Assembly: GCA_044869915.1 (NCBI GenBank)
Contig: JBIOYB010000221.1
Span: 1 to 12,742, forward strand
From: Allorhizocola sp044869915
GTDB lineage: Bacteria > Actinomycetota > Actinomycetes > Mycobacteriales > Micromonosporaceae
DNA: 12,742 bases
Direction of reading: 5' to 3'
Shown: positions 1-6,103 of the stretch, piece by piece
How positions within the stretch are numbered: the stretch's first letter is position 1
How the letters are laid out: each line of letters starts with the position of its first letter
Notes under the pieces: model-generated
Seen by the model: the letters and a program-made list of their open reading frames with translations, nothing else
What the model was told of the DNA's origin: nothing
Databases searched by the model: none
Made by a program: the position numbers and the translations under genes

Positions 1-834
1 CTTTCCGTTGCCGCCGTTGCCGCCTACGGAATTTTCAAAGCCGTCGGGGACCTGCTCCCGCAGCCCGTGCTCCTCGCACTTATGGTGCCGCTAGCTGGCG
101 CCGCTATCGTGCTGGCCTTGGGCCGACGCGACGGCCTGTCGCTGGATGCCTGGCTACTGGCCGCGGGCCGCCACAGCCGGGCACCCCGCAATCTTGCCCC
201 GGCCGCCTCCGGCACGGTCGCCCCGGTACCTACCTGGGCGCCGCAAACTACGGCGGTGCCACCGGTGGCGGTGCTGCGGCTGCCCGCCAAAGCGATCAGC
301 GGCACCGGGATTATCGACACCGGGGCCCAATCGGCGGCGCTGATCGCCTGCACCACCGTCAACATCAACTTGCGCACCGGTGACGAGCAGGCCGCCCTCA
401 TCGGCGGGTTCGGCCGCTGGCTCAACAGTCTGTCCGCGCCGGTGCAGATTGTCATCTCCGCTCAGCGGGTCGACTTGTCCAGCCATGCGCAGCGCATCGC
501 CGACAACGCGGCCACGATCGCCAACCAGGCCCTGGCCGAGGCGGCGCAGGACTATGCGGCCTTCCTCGACGACCTGTCGACGCGGCGCGACCCGTTGTGG
601 CGCACCGTCACCGTCGCGGTCACCGCCACTGGTGAGAAAGGCCGCGACAGCGATGCGGCCCGCCGGGCCGACCAGACGGCCAGCGCACTGGCCGCGCTCG
701 GCGTGCAAACGTCCATTTTGGATGGTAGGCGGGTGACCAGCGTCCTGACCGTCGCGGCTGATCCGTACACCCCTGCCGATGTCAGCTGGGCCCGTGCCCG
801 GCCCGGCGGCGTCATCTCTGGAGCCCTGTCATGA
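1..834 (+). CDS. PrgI-family type IV secretion membrane protein, 5' end outside window
   Basis: The reading frame is open from base 1, so the gene starts upstream; 277 codons are present, ending at TGA 832-834. The visible N-terminal part holds two hydrophobic segments: LSVAAVAAYGIF at residues 1-12 and PVLLALMVPLAGAAIVLALG at about residues 22-41. These are followed by a GRRDGLSLDAWLLAAGRH stretch typical of actinobacterial PrgI-like proteins. The rest looks soluble and Ala-rich, with a conserved-looking region around VNINLRTGDEQAALIGGFGRWLNSLSAPVQIVI. Family knowledge: PrgI-type proteins are small inner-membrane parts of Gram-positive conjugation channels and are encoded directly before the VirB4 ATPase. 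Here the stop overlaps the next start as ATGA, implying translational coupling. A GTG at 67 could be read as a start, but it would cut off the first membrane segment, so I treat the gene as partial. The family call rests on pattern recognition plus gene order. Confidence 0.8.
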   Translation, partial: LSVAAVAAYGIFKAVGDLLPQPVLLALMVPLAGAAIVLALGRRDGLSLDAWLLAAGRHSRAPRNLAPAASGTVAPVPTWAPQTTAVPPVAVLRLPAKAISGTGIIDTGAQSAALIACTTVNINLRTGDEQAALIGGFGRWLNSLSAPVQIVISAQRVDLSSHAQRIADNAATIANQALAEAAQDYAAFLDDLSTRRDPLWRTVTVAVTATGEKGRDSDAARRADQTASALAALGVQTSILDGRRVTSVLTVAADPYTPADVSWARARPGGVISGALS

Positions 835-2624
835 AACTGTTCTCCAGGCGAAAGCCTGCCACTTCTCACGCGAGCCCGGCCGATGCGGCCGGGCTCGCTT
901 CTGTTATCGGCCCGGCCGCGGTGGAGGCCGGGCCGCGCTTTCTGCGTGTGGGCGACGGCTACGCGGCCACGCTGGTGGTCAACGGCTACCCAGCCGAGGT
1001 CGGTCCGGCGTGGCTTGAGGCCCTGCTGGCATGGCCGGGCCGCCTGACGGTGGCGGTGCACATCGATCCGCTGCCGGCGCAGACCGCCGCCGTGCAGCTG
1101 CGCAGGCAGCGGGCCCGGTTCGAGTCCAGCCGCCGCGCCGACGCCGGGAAAGGGCGCCTCGCCGATCCGATGACCGAAGCCGCTGCCGAGGACGCCGCCG
1201 AACTGGCGGACCGGATCGCCCGCGGTCAGTCCAAGCTGTTCCGGGTCGGGATCTACCTGACCGTCCACGCCACCACCGTGCCCGATTTGCACGAAGCGGT
1301 GGCGCATGTGCGGGCCACCGCCGCCGGCGTCCTGCTCGACACGCAGCCGGTCACGTTCCGCCAACTGCAAGGCTGGATTTCCACCCTGCCGCTGGGCGTC
1401 GATGTCGTCGGCATGCGCCGGGTCATGGACACCGAAGCATTGGCCGCAGCGTTTCCGCTTGCTTCCGCGGATCTGCCCGCGCCGCTGCCGGGTGAGCCGG
1501 CCGCCGCCGGCGGCATGCTCTACGGCCTCAACCCCGACTCCAACGGCGTCGTGTGGTGGGACCGATGGGCACAGCACAACGCCAACTCTGTCATCATCGC
1601 CAGGTCCGGGGCCGGGAAGAGCTACTTCATCAAGCTGGAGGTTCTCCGCTCCCTCGAAGACAAAATCCACGTCGCGGTGATCGACCCGGAAAACGAGTAC
1701 ACGCGCCTGTCGGCCGCGGTCGGCGGGAGCACCATCGACCTCGGCATGCCGGGGGTGCGGCTCAACCCCCTCGACATTCCACCAGGTGACCGCCGCGACG
1801 ACGCCCTGACCCGCCGGGCGTTGTTTGCTCACACGCTGGTGTCCGTCCTGATCGGACAGACACCGCCGCCGGGCGAGCGGGCCGCACTGGACAAGGCCAT
1901 CACCGCCGCCTACGCCACGGCCGGCATCTGCAACGATCCGGCCACCTGGCGCCACCAGGCCCCGCTGCTGCGCGACGTCGCGACGGCGCTGCAGGCCCAG
2001 CCCGGCGAAGCGGGATCCACCCTGGCCGCCCGGCTGACCCCCTGGACCACCGGATCGTTTAGGGAAATGTTCGACGGACCCACCACAACCGTCCCCAGTG
2101 GACAGCTGATCGTGTGGTCCACCCGGCAACTGCCCGACGAGCTTCGGGCACCCGGCATGCTGCTGGCCCTCGATGCCATCTGGCGCGATGTTGATCTCCC
2201 ATCGAACCACCGCGGAGAATCCCGCGCGGAGCGCCGGCTGGTGGTAGTGGATGAGGCGTGGACTCTGCTGCGCGGCGAAGCCGGCGCAGGGTTCCTCTTC
2301 AAATTGTCCAAGGCCGCCCGCAAGCGCGGGGCCGGCCTGTCGGTGATTACCCAGGACGCGGCAGATCTGCTCGGCTCGGACCTCGGGCAGGCTGTCATCG
2401 CCAACGCCGCCACCCAAATCCTGATGCGCCAAGCACCTCAGGCCATTGAGGCCGTCGCTGACGCGTTCGGCCTGACCGCCGGCGAAGCACGGATCCTGTT
2501 GGCCGCCAAACGAGGCGAAGGCCTGCTTCTGGCCGGCACCCACCGCGTGTCATTCCAGTCCGTCGCCTCCAAAAAGGAGCACCGGCTCTGTGTCGGAGAC
2601 CTCGAACTGCCCGACGACGAATAG
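831..2624 (+). CDS. VirB4-like conjugation ATPase
   Basis: 597 aa, predicted cytosolic motor of a type IV secretion (conjugation) machine, acting at the inner membrane with the PrgI-like protein encoded just before it. The N-terminal 230 residues look like the VirB4 N-domain (RVGDGYAATLVVNGYP near residue 39). The ATPase domain follows: Walker A ARSGAGKS at residues 257-264, a DPENEY motif at 285-290 that is common in VirB4/TraC proteins, Walker B RLVVVDEA at 469-476, then RKRGAGLSVITQD at about 497-509 with a likely arginine finger region. The length is usual for compact actinobacterial VirB4 homologues. The ATG at 831 overlaps the upstream TGA (ATGA), so the start is supported by coupling. 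The first 25 codons contain two hairpins (845-858 and 870-898), listed separately. All key ATPase residues appear intact. Confidence 0.92.
   Translation: MKLFSRRKPATSHASPADAAGLASVIGPAAVEAGPRFLRVGDGYAATLVVNGYPAEVGPAWLEALLAWPGRLTVAVHIDPLPAQTAAVQLRRQRARFESSRRADAGKGRLADPMTEAAAEDAAELADRIARGQSKLFRVGIYLTVHATTVPDLHEAVAHVRATAAGVLLDTQPVTFRQLQGWISTLPLGVDVVGMRRVMDTEALAAAFPLASADLPAPLPGEPAAAGGMLYGLNPDSNGVVWWDRWAQHNANSVIIARSGAGKSYFIKLEVLRSLEDKIHVAVIDPENEYTRLSAAVGGSTIDLGMPGVRLNPLDIPPGDRRDDALTRRALFAHTLVSVLIGQTPPPGERAALDKAITAAYATAGICNDPATWRHQAPLLRDVATALQAQPGEAGSTLAARLTPWTTGSFREMFDGPTTTVPSGQLIVWSTRQLPDELRAPGMLLALDAIWRDVDLPSNHRGESRAERRLVVVDEAWTLLRGEAGAGFLFKLSKAARKRGAGLSVITQDAADLLGSDLGQAVIANAATQILMRQAPQAIEAVADAFGLTAGEARILLAAKRGEGLLLAGTHRVSFQSVASKKEHRLCVGDLELPDDE
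845..858 (+). other. Small hairpin with GAAA tetraloop at the start of the virB4-like gene
   Basis: CAGGC (845-849), loop GAAA (850-853), GCCTG (854-858). The stem is 5 bp and perfect, with a GNRA-type loop. It lies 14 nt after the start codon of the VirB4-like gene and only 11 nt before a much stronger hairpin. A role in translation control is inference; it may simply be coding sequence. Confidence 0.4.
870..898 (+). other. Strong 12-bp GC-rich stem-loop inside the 5' end of the virB4-like gene
   Basis: GCGAGCCCGGCC (870-881) and its exact complement GGCCGGGCTCGC (887-898) are separated by GATGC. The structure covers codons 14-23 (SPADAAGLA region) and is followed by TTCTGTTAT, a weak T-rich tail. 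It resembles an attenuator or terminator more than typical coding sequence. The encoded residues lie before the conserved part of the protein, so this stretch is free to evolve as RNA structure. Confidence 0.5.
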
Positions 2625-2636
2625 GAAACACCAGCC

Positions 2637-5117
2637 ATGACACCGCCAGCACTCCCATCCATCTATCAGGACAGCACCCTTCCGCCAATGTCGCAACGCC
2701 TTCTGGACGCCATCACCACATTGGTGGCCTGGTTCACTGCCCGGCCGTGGCTTGCCGCGGTCGCCGTGGCCGGGTTCGCGATCCGAGCAAATGTGATCGG
2801 CCGGCGTGCCAAGGCGATGCACCGCGGCGCCCACCTGATCACCATCGTGCCGCCGCCGGAGGTCGAACCCGAAGGCGCACCAGTGTTCTGGGGCACCCTG
2901 TTCGAAATCCTCGCCGTGGGATGGCGGCGCCGCTGGCGCGATGGCCGCGCCCACCTCGCCATGGAATACCGGTGGTCCGGGCGGCAACTGACCATTGCCG
3001 TCTGGGTTCCCGGCACCGTGGCCACCGGGCCGATCCAGACCGCCATCCGCGGCGCCTGGCCCGGCGCCGGCATCACCGTGGCCGACGCCAACCCTCCACT
3101 GCCGCTCGATGGCATCGCCGTCGGCGGGGCGCTGGCACCGGCCATGCCTGCCTGGTACCCGCTTCAAACCAGCCACGACACCGACCCGCTGCGGACCCTC
3201 ATCGCCGCCGCCTCGGGTCTGCACGCCGCCGAAACCGCATGCGTGCAGATCCTGGCCCGCCCGGCCAGCCGGCGCCAGATCACGAGGCTGCGCAAAGGAA
3301 CCGCCGCGCTGCGCACCGGCGGCCGGCCCACCTCGTGGGCCGACCCGGCCACCTGGCTACGTGCCGGACTGGACGTGGCGATGGAGGTGCTGTCCACCGG
3401 CCGGCGCACTACCACCCCGCGCAGCAGCCAGGCCACCAGCCCGGCGCTGGTTCGCGCCGACCCGCAACGCGACCGCGACGCCAAAGCAGCCACCGACAAA
3501 CTCACCGGCCCGCAATGGGAGGTCGCGATCCGCTACGCGGTCGCCCACACCAACGACCGCCAGACCGATCCGGGCAACCTGCAGCCGCGGCTGGCCACCG
3601 TCGCCCACGGCCTAGCATCCGCGTTCGGGGTGTGGACGGGACGTAACCGGCTGCGCCGCATGAAACTCGGCCACCCGCAGCAGCTGATGGCCCGCCGGGC
3701 GTTACGGCGCGGGTTTGTGCTCAACGCCGCCGAACTGTCCAGCCTTGCCGCGCTGCCACACGACATCGCCGTACCGGGTCTGATGCGGTCACGGGCCAAA
3801 CCGATGCCCGCACCCATCGACGTTCCAGCCGGAGGCCGCGGCAACAAAGTCCTCGGCCGCGCCGAACTCGGCGGCCACGGTGTCGCGCTACCCGTCGCCG
3901 ATGCCCGCCAGCATGTGCACATCCTGGGCAGCACCGGCTCCGGTAAATCCACGCTGATGCTCAACATGGCGCTCGACGACATCCACGCCGGCCGCGGCAC
4001 CGTCGTCATCGATCCCAAAGGCGACCTCGTCGGTGACATCCTGGCCCGCATCCCGGCCCGGATGGCCAAACGGGTCACCATCATCGACCCGGACCAAAAC
4101 CCGGGCGCCACCCTCAACCCGCTGCAAGGCGAAGACCACGACCTCGTCGTCGACAACATCGTCAGTATCTTTTCGAGGATCTTCTCGAAACACTGGGGAC
4201 CGCGTATCGACGACGTTTTGCGGGTGGCCTGTCTGACGTTGCTGCGCAAGGCAAACGCCACGCTTACCTTGGTGCCTCCGCTGCTCAACGACAAGCAGTT
4301 CCGGCACGCCTTCACCGCCGACCTCGACGACCCCGATGGGCTGCTGGGGTTCTGGCAGTGGTTTGAATCCACTCCGCCACCTTTACGCGCGCAAGTGATC
4401 GGCCCGGTGCTCTCCAGGCTCCGGGCTTTTTTGTTGCGCGACTTCGTACGCCGCACCCTTTCCACCCCGGAGTCGTCGTTTGACATGTCCCGGGTGCTCG
4501 ACGGCGGCATCCTGTTGTGCCGGCTGCCCAAAGGGCAGATCGGTGAGGAAACCGCCCGGCTGATGGGCAGTTTCGTGGTCGCCTCCGCCTGGCAGGCCGC
4601 GACCGCGCGCACCCGGCTTCCCGAGGCCGCCAGAAAAGACTGTTCGATTTTCATCGATGAATGCCACAACTTCCTCAATCTGCCAGGGTCGGTGGCCGAC
4701 ATGTTGGCTGAGGCGCGTGGCTACCGGATGGGAATGGTGCTGGCGCACCAGAACCTGACCCAGCTGCCGCGGGAAACCCAGCTGGCGCTATCGGCCAACG
4801 CCCGCTCGAAGGTGTTTTTCAACTGCGCACCCGAAGACGCCCACCAGCTGGCCCGGCACACGATGCCCGAACTGTCTGAACACGACCTGTCGCACATGGA
4901 CGCCTACCGCGCCGCGGCACGGCTTCTGGTCAACGGCCGGGAAACACCGGCGTTCACCTTGCACACCAACCCGCCACGGCCCGAGGTCGGCGAATCCACC
5001 GCCATCCGGCAAGTCGTCGCGCAATCCCTTGCCAAACCGAAACAGGCAGCCATCGCCAAACTGGCCGGGCTTAAACCCGCCGACGACGGCACAGAAGCTG
5101 ACGGGCACAACCTGTAG
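2637..5117 (+). CDS. TraG/VirD4-like type IV coupling ATPase
   Basis: 826 aa. Predicted coupling protein that brings the DNA-relaxase complex to the conjugation channel and powers DNA transfer. One hydrophobic stretch at about residues 25-48 (ITTLVAWF…WLAAVAVAGFAI) should anchor it in the membrane. A long N-terminal region of about 400 residues precedes the ATPase, as in actinobacterial versions. Walker A is GSTGSGKS (431-438), followed by VVIDPKGDLVGDI. Walker B is SIFIDE (670-675) with CHNFL after it, then a typical EARGYRMGMVLAHQNLTQLP segment and a NARSKVFFNC segment of the TraG/VirD4 fold. The start is supported by AGGAAA at 2623-2628, 8 nt before the ATG; the gap from the VirB4-like gene is 12 bp, so one operon is likely. 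No relaxase gene is present in this window. An intragenic terminator-like hairpin occurs at 4402-4432. Confidence 0.92.
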   Translation: MTPPALPSIYQDSTLPPMSQRLLDAITTLVAWFTARPWLAAVAVAGFAIRANVIGRRAKAMHRGAHLITIVPPPEVEPEGAPVFWGTLFEILAVGWRRRWRDGRAHLAMEYRWSGRQLTIAVWVPGTVATGPIQTAIRGAWPGAGITVADANPPLPLDGIAVGGALAPAMPAWYPLQTSHDTDPLRTLIAAASGLHAAETACVQILARPASRRQITRLRKGTAALRTGGRPTSWADPATWLRAGLDVAMEVLSTGRRTTTPRSSQATSPALVRADPQRDRDAKAATDKLTGPQWEVAIRYAVAHTNDRQTDPGNLQPRLATVAHGLASAFGVWTGRNRLRRMKLGHPQQLMARRALRRGFVLNAAELSSLAALPHDIAVPGLMRSRAKPMPAPIDVPAGGRGNKVLGRAELGGHGVALPVADARQHVHILGSTGSGKSTLMLNMALDDIHAGRGTVVIDPKGDLVGDILARIPARMAKRVTIIDPDQNPGATLNPLQGEDHDLVVDNIVSIFSRIFSKHWGPRIDDVLRVACLTLLRKANATLTLVPPLLNDKQFRHAFTADLDDPDGLLGFWQWFESTPPPLRAQVIGPVLSRLRAFLLRDFVRRTLSTPESSFDMSRVLDGGILLCRLPKGQIGEETARLMGSFVVASAWQAATARTRLPEAARKDCSIFIDECHNFLNLPGSVADMLAEARGYRMGMVLAHQNLTQLPRETQLALSANARSKVFFNCAPEDAHQLARHTMPELSEHDLSHMDAYRAAARLLVNGRETPAFTLHTNPPRPEVGESTAIRQVVAQSLAKPKQAAIAKLAGLKPADDGTEADGHNL
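4402..4432 (+). terminator. Terminator-like hairpin plus T6 inside the coupling ATPase gene
   Basis: GCCCGG (4402-4407) pairs perfectly with CCGGGC (4421-4426) across a 13-nt loop, and six T residues (4427-4432) follow directly. This is the shape of an intrinsic terminator, here on the coding strand in the middle of the coupling ATPase gene (codons for PVLSRLRAFLL). A T6 run is unusual in DNA this rich in GC. Whether it terminates transcription is unknown; the stem is short. Confidence 0.35.
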
Positions 5118-5155
5118 AAGCCCGAGCAACTCACCGCTTGCGGCGCCCTCATTCC

Positions 5156-5185
5156 GCTGGCATGGCAGCCCATTGCGTTGCCAGC
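5156..5185 (+). other. Intergenic imperfect hairpin after the coupling ATPase gene
   Basis: Outer arms GCTGGC (5156-5161) and GCCAGC (5180-5185) enclose an inner stem ATGG (5162-5165) / CCAT (5170-5173) with loop CAGC, leaving a 6-nt bulge. It sits 39 nt after the stop of the coupling ATPase gene in the 154-bp spacer before the GP88 gene. There is no T tract, so it is not a classical terminator. Confidence 0.35.
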
Positions 5186-5220
5186 CAAAGCGGCATCGCC
5201 TTCTCTCACCCCCCGCGGCG

Positions 5221-5238
5221 GGGCGCCATTCGGCGCCC
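5221..5238 (+). other. 7-bp hairpin upstream of the GP88-family gene
   Basis: GGGCGCC (5221-5227), loop ATTC, GGCGCCC (5232-5238), perfect arms. It lies 33 nt before the GP88 start codon and has no T tract, so it may be a leader structure, an operator or a transcript stabiliser. Nothing else is recognisable in the spacer 5118-5271. Confidence 0.35.
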
Positions 5239-5256
5239 TGCCGCCTTGCCATGCCT

Positions 5257-5262
5257 AAAGGA
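5257..5262 (+). promoter_or_regulatory. Ribosome binding site deciding the GP88 start
   Basis: AAAGGA lies 9 nt upstream of ATG 5272. The alternative in-frame ATG at 5251 has no such site in front of it, so 5272 is preferred as the start. Confidence 0.5.
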
Positions 5263-5271
5263 CCTCTCCTG

Positions 5272-5395
5272 ATGTCTAGAACTGTTACCGCACCACGAAA
5301 CCGTCCCCGCCGCCTGCTGACGCAGAACCGGGAGCTGAAAGCCATCGGCGTGTGGAACTGGACGCTACCCGCCTGGGCCGGGCGCCTGCCCGACG
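5272..5395 (+). pseudogene. GP88-family protein, N-terminal fragment split by transposon
   Basis: The first 41 codons of a GP88-type gene: MSRTVTAPRN followed by a basic stretch, then NRELKAIGVWNWTLPAWAGRLPD. This opening (…GVWNWTLPAWAGRLPDGRT…) is characteristic of the family, which is found in mycobacteriophages and actinobacterial plasmids; its function is not known to me. At 5395 the frame runs into the left end of the Tn7-like element and would add 32 foreign residues before TAG at 5488-5490. The remainder of the gene resumes at 12489. The position directly after the conjugation ATPases, on the same strand, suggests that it belongs to the transfer operon or to an early accessory module. 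Confidence 0.8.
5391..5395 (+). repeat. Left copy of 5-bp target site duplication
   Basis: CGACG directly abuts the left tip TGAGAG at 5396 and is repeated exactly at 12489-12493 after the right tip. Five bp is the duplication length expected for Tn7/Tn5053/Mu-type transposition. Removing one copy and the element restores the GP88 frame (P-D-G-R). Confidence 0.92.
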
Positions 5396-5423
5396 TGAGA
5401 GTTTGCGCGATAGATGACACTTT
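5396..5423 (+). repeat. Left terminal inverted repeat (with TnsB-type site L1)
   Basis: TGAGAGTTTGC, then GC, then GATAGATGACACTTT. The right end read inward is the same except AG in place of GC, that is 26 of 28 positions. Site L1 of the repeat TTTGCNNGATAGATGACAC is at 5402-5420. Confidence 0.93.
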
Positions 5424-5455
5424 GATGCTCGCTGGAGGCCTGGTCACGGCGAGTT

Positions 5456-5474
5456 TTTGCAAGCTATCTGGCAC
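5456..5474 (+). repeat. Probable TnsB-binding repeat L2
   Basis: TTTGCAAGCTATCTGGCAC resembles L1 TTTGCGCGATAGATGACAC: the same TTTGC, and most of the following positions. It lies 54 bp inside L1 in the same orientation. The assignment is by sequence similarity only. Confidence 0.55.
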
Positions 5475-5478
5475 CGAG

Positions 5479-5497
5479 GTTGCAGGGTAGTTGTCAG
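5479..5497 (+). repeat. Probable TnsB-binding repeat L3, overlapping the cargo gene stop
   Basis: GTTGCAGGGTAGTTGTCAG matches the right-end repeat TTTGCAGGATAGATGACAC at 14 of 19 positions. It is 23 bp from L2 in the same orientation. It overlaps the stop codon of the DinB-like gene (5494-5496), so the coding region ends inside the functional left end. Confidence 0.55.
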
Positions 5498-6072
5498 GCG
5501 TTGATGGGGTCGGCTGCCCTGGCGGCCTGTTCGATCTTCGCGCAGTGGGCTTTGCGGGCTGCCGTGTCGATCTGCTTCTCGTACCCGGCTGCCACCCCGG
5601 TCAGGCCGTCGAGCTGCTCGCGCAGGATGTCGGCGTGTCCGGCGTGCCGGGTGGTGTCGTTGAGGACATGGACCATGATGTTGAACAGTTTCACGTCGGG
5701 GCGCGGCCACCACGGCACGTGGCCGAGGGCGTCGATGGGAAGCTCTTTGATCGTCGCGTCTGCGTGTTCCCATGCGTGCCGGTAGAAGCCGATTATCTGT
5801 TCGCGGGTCTCGTCCTCGGTCACCCACATGTCGCTGCCGTCCGAGTCCTGCCAGCGGGGCAGCGGCTCCGGGAAGGGGCGGTCGAAGATCTCGCCGAGGT
5901 ACCTGGCCTCCCAGGTGGCCATGTGTTTGACTAGGCCGAGGAGGTTGGTCCCGGTCGCTGTCAGGGGTCGCCGGATGTCGTATTCGGAGAGACCGTCGAG
6001 CTTCCAGACCAGCGCTTGACGGGTGAACCGCAGTTCGTCGTGCAGGTACTCTTTCGCGAATTCATCGATCAT
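5494..6072 (-). CDS. DinB-like metalloenzyme, cargo of the transposon
   Basis: 192 aa from ATG 6072 (MIDEFAKEYLHDELRFTRQAL). The pattern fits the DUF664 branch of the DinB superfamily, a four-helix bundle with a three-histidine metal site. Candidate ligands are H50 (LVKHMATWE), H135 (MVHVLNDT) and H143 or H146 (RHAGHADILREQLDGL). Family knowledge: many actinobacterial DinB-like proteins use mycothiol or related thiols as transferases or isomerases, while others have no known reaction, so the substrate here cannot be told. The gene follows tniQ by 31 bp on the same strand and is the only cargo of the element. An in-frame start at 6204 exists but would overlap tniQ by about 100 nt, lacks a ribosome binding site and adds residues not typical of the family. 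The ribosome binding site for 6072 is also weak. The stop lies within left-end repeat L3. Confidence 0.85.
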   Translation of the reverse strand: MIDEFAKEYLHDELRFTRQALVWKLDGLSEYDIRRPLTATGTNLLGLVKHMATWEARYLGEIFDRPFPEPLPRWQDSDGSDMWVTEDETREQIIGFYRHAWEHADATIKELPIDALGHVPWWPRPDVKLFNIMVHVLNDTTRHAGHADILREQLDGLTGVAAGYEKQIDTAARKAHCAKIEQAARAADPINA

Positions 6073-6103
6073 GGCATGAGCCTGCCAGGCTCCGCTGGTG
6101 GGC

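Noticed and set aside
67..834. Complete gene starting at GTG 67
   Set aside because: The same frame is open to base 1 and encodes another hydrophobic segment expected in PrgI-like proteins, so the gene is truncated by the window.
552..2543. 663-aa open frame on the minus strand opposite the PrgI-like and VirB4-like genes
   Set aside because: The translation is Gly/Arg/Gln-rich with no recognisable domain, and it is antisense to a gene with clear ATPase motifs. It is a typical shadow frame in high-GC DNA.
4171..4190. Inverted repeat TTTCGAG/CTCGAAA in the coupling ATPase gene
   Set aside because: It arises from the repeated protein stretch IFSRIFSK and has no further features of a regulatory site.
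3533..4702. 389-aa open frame on the minus strand opposite the coupling ATPase gene
   Set aside because: Ser/Arg-rich shadow with no family signal, opposite conserved Walker motifs.
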